This document shows, piece after piece, positions 6,031-10,619 of a stretch of DNA of 10,619 nucleotides. Under the pieces are notes generated by a model. The model did no database searches. It was not told where the DNA came from and worked only from the letters and a program-made list of their open reading frames with translations. Source of the DNA: Flavobacteriaceae bacterium (GTDB lineage: Bacteria > Bacteroidota > Bacteroidia > Flavobacteriales > Flavobacteriaceae); contig JAMOMG010000149.1 in NCBI GenBank assembly GCA_027068695.1, forward strand, positions 1 to 10,619, in the 5' to 3' direction. Each line of letters begins with the position of its first letter. The first letter of the stretch is position 1. Both the position numbers and the translations under genes were made by a program.

Positions 6031-6261
6031 TCATTCTTCATTATATCGCTCCATCTCACGGTCATAAAACTTACTCGCTAAATCTATAAGTGTTACAACC
6101 TCCCTTTCTAATTGTTCTTGATCTTCACCTTGAAAATCTTCTAACCACTCTATTTCATCATCAATTAAATTAATAATGAATCGAGGGAATTCTGTATGAA
6201 TAATAAAAATATTGTCAGAGTAATCTGTATTATCTCCCAATAAAAATTTAGGTAAGTCCAT
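6031..6261 (-). CDS. Small acidic protein of unknown function, downstream of the MATE gene
   Basis: 76 residues, which I do not recognise beyond an impression of a conserved flavobacterial hypothetical. It is strongly acidic (many Asp/Glu, for example IDDEIEWLEDFQGEDQEQLE at about 33-52), with no signal peptide or membrane helix. It looks like a short beta part (NIFIIHTEFPRFIINL) followed by two amphipathic helices. It is judged real because its start overlaps the end of the MATE gene by 14 bases in another frame, the usual sign of translational coupling, and because its composition is that of a folded soluble protein. A binding partner or cytosolic accessory of the transporter is possible but only inferred from position. 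It ends 3 bases from the convergent gene, with no room for a terminator. Confidence 0.72.
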   Translation of the reverse strand: MDLPKFLLGDNTDYSDNIFIIHTEFPRFIINLIDDEIEWLEDFQGEDQEQLEREVVTLIDLASKFYDREMERYNEE

Positions 6262-7606
6262 TTTTTTCTTTTATTAATTTATTTGATAAATAGTTAAATC
6301 TAAAAAACAGCATAATTGCTGAACTGGTTAATGCGGTTAATAAGCCTATCCAGATTCCTAAAGTACCAAGGTCTGCAATTCTTCCTAAGTAATAACAAAC
6401 AGGAAAACCAATTATCCAATATGCAATGAATGTTATTCCTGAAGGAATATTCACATCTTGCAACCCTCTTAACCCTCCTAAAATAACGGCTTGTAACCCA
6501 TCTGACAATTGAAAAAAGCCTGCGATTATTAACAAACTTGATGCTATTTTAATAACTTCTAAATTATCTGTAAACATCCATGGCAGTACATTTCTAAATA
6601 CCATAAATGCAATTGAAAAGGTAAACATAATTATTAAAATTAACAAGAAGTTTGAGAATGCAATGCGTCTTAATTCAATAAAATTATTCAATCCTTTTTG
6701 ATTACTCACCCTAATTGTTGCTGCAACACCAATACCAACAGCAATCATAAATGTAGTAGAAGCAAGTTTTAATGCTATTTGATTTGCAGCCTGAGGTAAG
6801 GCTCCCAAAGTACCGGCTAATAAAACTGATGCTGTGAATAATCCAACTTCAAATAACATTTGCAGTGCTGTTGGAAATCCAATACTTATTATTTTTTTGA
6901 AAGTTTTAATTTTTATTTCTTTAAATTGTAATCTTTTCATATAAATTACAAATTTTTCTTTTTTCATTAATACAACATATAAAAAAACAACCATCACAAC
7001 CCTCGAAATTAGGGTACCTATTGCAGCTCCAACCAATTCTAACCTAGGGAAAATCCATATACCATAAATTAATGCAAAATTTAAAATAATGTTTACAACG
7101 TTTGTAAGTATTGTGGCATACATAGCATATTTTGTTTGCGACAAACCATCAGCAAATTGCTTAAATCCCTGAAAAATCATAAGAGGAATCATGGACATTG
7201 CAACTATTTCATAATAAGGTATTGCTAAAACAACTACTTCTTCGGGTTGATCTAAATGATACAAAATGGGCTTAATAAACAATAACATTCCAAACACTGC
7301 AACGCCTAAAATGGTCATTAAAATTAACCCATGCTGAAAAATATTTCTTCCTTTTTCTTCATCGCCTTCTCCGTCAGATTCTGCAATTAAAGGTGTTATT
7401 GCAAACGAAAATCCAATACCAATAGAAAGCGCAATAAAAACCAAGCTATTACCCAGTGAAGTAGCTGCTAACTCTACAGGACCTAGCCTACCCACCATAA
7501 TATCATCAATTAAACCAACCAATAAATGGCCTAATGACCCCATCATAATTGGGGTTGCTAATTTTAAATTATTTTTAAATTCAGAAGTGTAATTTTTAAG
7601 CTTCAA
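6248..7606 (-). CDS. MATE family efflux transporter (NorM-like)
   Basis: 452 residues with about twelve hydrophobic segments in two halves, the size and shape of MATE exporters, which push cationic drugs, dyes or metabolites out across the inner membrane using a Na+ or H+ gradient. Recognisable features are GLIDDIMVGRLGPVELAA (31-48), with the acidic pair in the first helix, and TPLIAESDGEGDEEKGR (71-87), the conserved first cytoplasmic loop. The C-terminal half holds the matching repeat (FPTALQMLFEVG, then ANQIALKLAST). The substrate cannot be told. The start is a TTG at 7606: an in-frame stop lies 15 bases upstream of it, no ATG precedes the conserved N-terminal region, and the first in-frame ATG (Met21) would cut into helix 1. 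The first residues KLKNYTSEFKNNLKLA resemble family N-termini. It is transcribed with the small acidic gene and divergently from the peroxiredoxin. Confidence 0.93.
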   Translation of the reverse strand: MKLKNYTSEFKNNLKLATPIMMGSLGHLLVGLIDDIMVGRLGPVELAATSLGNSLVFIALSIGIGFSFAITPLIAESDGEGDEEKGRNIFQHGLILMTILGVAVFGMLLFIKPILYHLDQPEEVVVLAIPYYEIVAMSMIPLMIFQGFKQFADGLSQTKYAMYATILTNVVNIILNFALIYGIWIFPRLELVGAAIGTLISRVVMVVFLYVVLMKKEKFVIYMKRLQFKEIKIKTFKKIISIGFPTALQMLFEVGLFTASVLLAGTLGALPQAANQIALKLASTTFMIAVGIGVAATIRVSNQKGLNNFIELRRIAFSNFLLILIIMFTFSIAFMVFRNVLPWMFTDNLEVIKIASSLLIIAGFFQLSDGLQAVILGGLRGLQDVNIPSGITFIAYWIIGFPVCYYLGRIADLGTLGIWIGLLTALTSSAIMLFFRFNYLSNKLIKEKNGLT

Positions 7607-7626
7607 AAGGTTTAAATTTTAGACTG

Positions 7627-7634
7627 CGAATATA
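7627..7634 (-). promoter_or_regulatory. Possible -7 box for the MATE gene (TATATTCG, minus strand)
   Basis: On the minus strand TATATTCG agrees with TAnnTTTG in all but one base and lies 20 bases before the TTG start, the same spacing seen at lipA, tpx and ftsK. No clear -33 element. It supports initiation at the TTG rather than at a later ATG. Confidence 0.38.
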
Positions 7635-7734
7635 CAAGATTTTATACTTATTAAATTATTGGAAAGTTATTTATTATAGAGAAAATCTATTTCGTAATAA
7701 AATATTAAAATTAACATCATTTTAAATCACTATA

Positions 7735-7750
7735 TAAATTTGTAACTTTG
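7735..7750 (+). promoter_or_regulatory. Promoter of the peroxiredoxin gene, two abutting -7 boxes
   Basis: TAAATTTG (7735-7742) and TAACTTTG (7743-7750) both fit TAnnTTTG and directly adjoin. For the second, TTTT at 7720-7723 is a partial -33 element 19 bases upstream. The leader to the ATG at 7788 would be about 30-40 bases, longer than at most genes here, A-rich and without Shine-Dalgarno sequence. Confidence 0.55.
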
Positions 7751-7787
7751 CTAAACAAAATTATTAATCATAAATAAAAATATAATA

Positions 7788-8420
7788 ATGGCTGTATTAG
7801 TTGGAAAAAAAGCACCAAAATTTAGCGCGCAAGCGGTAGTAAACGGAGTAGAGTTTGTTGAAAATTACTCTTTAGAACAATTTGAAGGAAATAAATATGT
7901 TATTTTATTCTTTTATCCTAAAGATTTTACATTTGTTTGTCCTACCGAATTATTTGCTTTTCAAGAAAAATTAGCAGAATTTGAAAAAAGAAATGTTCAA
8001 TTAGTTGCTGTATCTACAGATACTGAACAATCTCACTGGGGATGGTTGCAAATGCCAAAAGCTCAAGGAGGAATTCAAGGTGTAACATATCCAATTGTTG
8101 CTGATACCAATAAAACTATTTCAAAAAATTACGATGTATTAGCAGGTGATTATTATTACGATGATAACGATCAATTACAAGCTAGTGGCGAATTAATTGC
8201 TTATCGTGGTTTGTTTTTAATTGATAAAGATGGTATTGTACGTCATCAAGTGGTAAACGACCTTCCCTTAGGAAGAAATGTTGATGAGGCTTTGAGAATG
8301 GTTGATGCATTACAATTTACAGAAGAGCACGGCGAAGCCTGCCCTGCAAACTGGAGTTCAGAAAAAGAAGGATTAAAAGCTACGCATGAAGGTGTAGCTG
8401 ATTACTTATCGAAACACTAA
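7788..8420 (+). CDS. Typical 2-Cys peroxiredoxin (AhpC/Prx1 type)
   Basis: 210 residues. It reduces hydrogen peroxide, organic peroxides or peroxynitrite in the cytosol, with electrons from thioredoxin or AhpF. The peroxidatic motif FYPKDFTFVCPTE (42-54) has Pro44, Thr48 and Cys51. The resolving motif GEACPANW (182-189) has Cys185, and the catalytic Arg is Arg140 in AYRGLFLID. The GGIQG at 94-98 corresponds to the GGLG loop of peroxide-sensitive members, but the C-terminus ends DYLSKH without a YF motif. An acidic, tyrosine-rich insertion (DYYYDDNDQLQASGE, about 121-135) sits between the DVL and AYRG elements where most Prx1 proteins have a short turn; I believe it is common in flavobacterial homologs. 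No ahpF lies nearby, so thioredoxin is the likelier reductant. The gene has its own promoter and a strong terminator and lies just before the unrelated-subfamily peroxidase tpx. Confidence 0.95.
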   Translation: MAVLVGKKAPKFSAQAVVNGVEFVENYSLEQFEGNKYVILFFYPKDFTFVCPTELFAFQEKLAEFEKRNVQLVAVSTDTEQSHWGWLQMPKAQGGIQGVTYPIVADTNKTISKNYDVLAGDYYYDDNDQLQASGELIAYRGLFLIDKDGIVRHQVVNDLPLGRNVDEALRMVDALQFTEEHGEACPANWSSEKEGLKATHEGVADYLSKH

Positions 8421-8439
8421 CAAAAATCAAATATATTTT

Positions 8440-8469
8440 AAAAACTCCCGAATTAATTCGGGAGTTTTT
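8440..8469. terminator. Rho-independent terminator after the peroxiredoxin gene
   Basis: A perfect 30-base palindrome: AAAAACTCCCGAATT then AATTCGGGAGTTTTT, with the CTCCCG/CGGGAG core and a central TTAA loop. It starts 19 bases after the stop and ends in a T run. It separates the peroxiredoxin transcript from the tpx promoter 11 bases further on. Confidence 0.93.
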
Positions 8470-8480
8470 ACTTTTTAAAC

Positions 8481-8488
8481 TAACTTTG
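8481..8488 (+). promoter_or_regulatory. -7 box (TAACTTTG) for tpx-dgkA
   Basis: TAACTTTG fits TAnnTTTG, 20 bases before the tpx ATG. It is the same octamer as at the peroxiredoxin promoter, as might be expected if both peroxidases are read by the same holoenzyme. The -33 region would fall in the descending stem of the preceding terminator, and no TTG is present there. Confidence 0.58.
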
Positions 8489-8508
8489 GTATTTAAAATA
8501 TAATTATT

Positions 8509-9006
8509 ATGACTAAAATAACACTAAAAGGCAATCCAATTAATACGGTAGGAAAACTACCTAAAATTGGTAAAAAAGCACCAAAATTTAATTTAATAAA
8601 ATCAGATTTATCTAAAGCAAAGCTAAAAGATTTTAGGGGTTCTAAACTAATATTAAATATTTTCCCTAGCTTAGATACTGGTACTTGCGCAGCTTCAGTT
8701 AGAAGATTCAACAAAGAAGCTGGAAATCTTGAAAACACAAAAGTACTTTGTATTTCTAGAGATTTACCTTTTGCACAAGCACGCTTTTGCGGTGCTGAAG
8801 GACTGGATAATGTTATTACATTGTCTGACTTTGCAAAAGGAAAATTTGGAAAGGCATACGGCGTAACAATTAAAGATGGGCCACTTGCCAACTTACACTC
8901 AAGAGCAATTGTAATTATTAATGAAGAAGGAGAAGTAACATATACACAACAAGTTCCTGAAATTGTTGACGAACCTAATTATGAAGATGTGCTAAAGGCA
9001 TTGTAA
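8509..9006 (+). CDS. tpx: Thiol peroxidase Tpx (atypical 2-Cys peroxiredoxin)
   Basis: 165 residues, full length. A lipid-hydroperoxide and peroxide reductase that uses thioredoxin; periplasmic in old descriptions, but no signal peptide is present here, so cytosolic. FPSLDTGTCAASVRRFN (52-68) holds the peroxidatic Cys60 with Thr57. The resolving Cys94 is in FAQARFCGAEG (88-98), at the usual distance of about 33 residues for the intrachain disulfide. Arg132 follows in LHSRAIVI. KLPKIGKKAPKF near the N-terminus is the family's opening. An additional Cys81 lies between the two. The ATG at 8509 is preceded by an AT-rich leader. The dgkA-family gene begins 8 bases after the stop, so the two are most likely one operon. 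Confidence 0.96.
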   Translation: MTKITLKGNPINTVGKLPKIGKKAPKFNLIKSDLSKAKLKDFRGSKLILNIFPSLDTGTCAASVRRFNKEAGNLENTKVLCISRDLPFAQARFCGAEGLDNVITLSDFAKGKFGKAYGVTIKDGPLANLHSRAIVIINEEGEVTYTQQVPEIVDEPNYEDVLKAL

Positions 9007-9014
9007 AAACAACT

Positions 9015-9383
9015 ATGAGTTTAAGAAACAATTTTTTTCTAAATCGCCTAAAATCAGTAAAATACGCTGCTAGGGGATTTTGGATTTTAATTACTTCTGA
9101 AAACAGTATCATAGCACAGGTTATAATTGCTATTATTATGACAATTATAGGCTTTTTAATGCATATTTCTGCTACCGAATGGATGTTTCAATTAGTTGCA
9201 ATTGGACTTGTTTTGGTAGCAGAATCATTAAATACTGCTATTGAGAAAATTGCCGACTTTATTCACCCTGAATATCACAAACAAATTGGCAGAGTTAAAG
9301 ATATTTCTGCCGGCGCAGCATTTTTTGCAGCAATATTTGCCATTATTATTGGTTTAATTATTTATATCCCTAAATTTATTTAG
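9015..9383 (+). CDS. dgkA: Diacylglycerol kinase / undecaprenol kinase family (DgkA)
   Basis: 122 residues, the standard size for this small three-helix membrane kinase, which works as a trimer and phosphorylates lipid alcohols on the inner face of the membrane. The N-terminal amphipathic part (1-28) contains KYAARGFW. Glu29 opens the first helix, and the signature AESLNTAIEKIAD is at 69-81, with Glu70, Asn73 and Glu77 corresponding to the catalytic and Mg-binding residues of E. coli DgkA. GRVKDISAGAAFFAA follows at 92-106 with Lys95 and Asp96. Helices are at about 31-50, 54-75 and 98-117. Whether it acts on diacylglycerol, as in Proteobacteria, or undecaprenol, as in Gram-positives, cannot be told from the sequence. 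It is translated from the tpx transcript; the ftsK promoter follows 28 bases after its stop. Confidence 0.95.
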   Translation: MSLRNNFFLNRLKSVKYAARGFWILITSENSIIAQVIIAIIMTIIGFLMHISATEWMFQLVAIGLVLVAESLNTAIEKIADFIHPEYHKQIGRVKDISAGAAFFAAIFAIIIGLIIYIPKFI

Positions 9384-9411
9384 GAATTTAACCACAATCA
9401 TATTAATTTTA

Positions 9412-9419
9412 TATTTTTG
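9412..9419 (+). promoter_or_regulatory. -7 box (TATTTTTG) for ftsK
   Basis: TATTTTTG fits TAnnTTTG and lies 16 bases before the ftsK ATG. No good -33 element. With no terminator between dgkA and this point, ftsK probably also receives read-through from tpx-dgkA. Confidence 0.5.
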
Positions 9420-9435
9420 TGAGATAATACGGTAA

Positions 9436-10619
9436 ATGGCTAAAAAGAAAAAAATTTCAACAAAAAAAATAATCAAGCCTCGTTTTCAAAAAACCAAATC
9501 TTTTTTTGGAAACCAGCAAACACAAACCATTATTGGAGTGTTTGTAATATTATTTGCATTTTTTTTACTAATTTCATTTATATCTTATTTTTTTAACTGG
9601 CAAGAAGACCAAAGTCAACTTTCAAATTTTACAGATAAAAATATTTCAGTAAAAAATTTATTAGGAAAAATTGGTGCTAGTATCAGTCATTTCTTTATTT
9701 ACAAAAGTTTTGGAGTTGCAGCACTATACATACCTTTCCTTTTGTTCTTTTCTGGCATCTCTATTTTTTTAAAGGGAAAGTTAAAAAAAGTTAGAAAAAT
9801 TTGGGGATGGGGAATTTTAGGAATTCTTTGGATTTCAATTAGTTTTGGATTTTTTGCCTATAAAAATTCACTATTTGCAGGTGTATTAGGTTATGAAATT
9901 AATTTGTTTTTACAACAATTTTTAGGGAAAACAGGATTAATTTTACTCTTATTATTTTTAGGAATTTCTTATTTAGTAATTCGTTTTAAGTTAACACCTG
10001 AAGCTTTTAAAAACAACTTTAAAAGTACAAAAAAGAACAATCATAAAGATAAAGTTACTGAAAGCACCTTAGAAAACACCAAACAATCCATTGAATTATC
10101 TCTAGACAATACTCAATCTACTTCACAAAAAAAATCAACTAATACCGATATTCCTCTTGAGAAAGAAGAATCAGGCACAAATATAAAATCTACTTTTGAA
10201 GAAAATATTGAGTCCAGTAATGACGTTGAAATTGCCGTAGATCAAATTGTAGAAGAAAATCATGTAAATGAAAATTTGGCTGATAAATTGGTGAAAGATT
10301 TTGGCGAATTTGATCCTACACTTGAATTGAGTAACTATAAATTTCCAACATTAAACTTACTACGAGATTACAACGAAAGTATTTCTGTTGATCAAGAGGA
10401 ATTAGAAGCAAATAAAAACCGAATTGTTTCAACACTTAATAATTATAATATTGGGATTGACCGTATTAAAGCTACTGTTGGACCTACAGTAACTTTGTAT
10501 GAAATAGTACCCGAAGCAGGTATTCGGATTTCAAAAATTAAAAATCTTGAAGATGATATTGCTTTATCACTTTCTGCAATGGGAATTCGTATTATTGCTC
10601 CAATTCCAGGAAAAGGAAC
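9436..10619 (+). CDS. ftsK: DNA translocase FtsK, N-terminal part (3' truncated by window end)
   Basis: The frame is open from the ATG at 9436 to the last base, 394 complete codons, with no stop. FtsK sits at the division septum and pumps chromosome ends into the daughter cells, activating XerCD recombination at dif. A basic N-terminus (AKKKKISTKKIIKPRFQK) is followed by about four membrane helices near 31-53, 92-115, 122-142 and 166-184, matching the 4TM septal anchor. A hydrophilic Ser/Thr/Glu/Lys linker spans about 185-300. The alpha subdomain of the motor begins near 304; its conserved parts GIDRIKATVGPTVTLYEIVP and IRIIAPIPGKG are visible just before the cut. The Walker motifs and gamma domain would lie beyond the window. 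Its linker is short compared with E. coli FtsK, as in most Bacteroidota. The order tpx-dgkA-ftsK is, as I recall, common in flavobacteria. Confidence 0.95.
   Translation, partial: MAKKKKISTKKIIKPRFQKTKSFFGNQQTQTIIGVFVILFAFFLLISFISYFFNWQEDQSQLSNFTDKNISVKNLLGKIGASISHFFIYKSFGVAALYIPFLLFFSGISIFLKGKLKKVRKIWGWGILGILWISISFGFFAYKNSLFAGVLGYEINLFLQQFLGKTGLILLLLFLGISYLVIRFKLTPEAFKNNFKSTKKNNHKDKVTESTLENTKQSIELSLDNTQSTSQKKSTNTDIPLEKEESGTNIKSTFEENIESSNDVEIAVDQIVEENHVNENLADKLVKDFGEFDPTLELSNYKFPTLNLLRDYNESISVDQEELEANKNRIVSTLNNYNIGIDRIKATVGPTVTLYEIVPEAGIRISKIKNLEDDIALSLSAMGIRIIAPIPGKG

Noticed and set aside
7676..7707. Small inverted repeats (ATAGA/TCTAT and TAATA-AAA-TATTA) upstream of the peroxiredoxin gene, considered as PerR or OxyR sites
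   Set aside because: The arms are only five A/T-rich bases each and match neither the PerR box nor a known OxyR pattern; expected by chance in such AT-rich DNA.
8493..8891. 132-codon minus-strand open frame opposite tpx
   Set aside because: Fully antisense to tpx, which has all catalytic residues; no family features of its own.
1..10619. Mobile elements, CRISPR arrays, defence genes, tRNA or rRNA genes
   Set aside because: No transposase, integrase, regularly spaced repeats, target-site duplications or structural RNA signatures were seen; nearly all protein genes have ordinary core or envelope families.

Overview
The window is chromosomal DNA from a member of the Bacteroidota, almost certainly a flavobacterium (Flavobacteriaceae). 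The DNA is very AT-rich. Most gene starts lack a Shine-Dalgarno sequence and instead sit a short distance after a TAnnTTTG element, the -7 box typical of Bacteroidota. The proteins (a MutS2 without Smr domain, Tpx-DgkA-FtsK in a row, an OmpA-like protein paired with a small helix-hairpin-helix membrane protein) also look flavobacterial. Genus cannot be settled from this stretch. No stretch longer than 300 bases lacks a gene; I see no insertion sequence, CRISPR array, tRNA, rRNA or sign of recent transfer.

Layout. 1-507: 3' end of an NRAMP-type metal transporter. 543-1415: lipoyl synthase LipA. 1416-1599: convergent gap with a strong sigma-54-type promoter followed about 80 bases later by a bidirectional terminator, a candidate small RNA locus. 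1600-2265 (-): uracil-DNA glycosylase Ung. 2324-4531: MutS2-type ATPase, divergent from ung, the two sharing a compact face-to-face promoter region. 4621-6027: two-gene unit of an OmpA-family protein with a decayed second OmpA-like domain and a membrane-anchored helix-hairpin-helix protein. 6031-7606 (-): MATE efflux transporter overlapping a small acidic protein. 7788-8420: typical 2-Cys peroxiredoxin, closed by a strong terminator. 8509-9383: thiol peroxidase Tpx and a diacylglycerol kinase-family protein, spaced as an operon. 9436 to the end: amino-terminal third to half of the DNA translocase FtsK, cut by the window edge.

Functionally this is mostly housekeeping: cofactor synthesis, DNA repair (Ung, MutS2), envelope structure (OmpA-like, DgkA), export, peroxide defence (two unrelated-subfamily peroxidases back to back) and chromosome segregation. 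I do not see a defence island, biosynthetic cluster or other obviously new multi-gene system. The most interesting signal is non-coding: the sigma-54 promoter/hairpin/terminator unit at 1460-1572 between two genes that point at each other, where no messenger promoter is needed.
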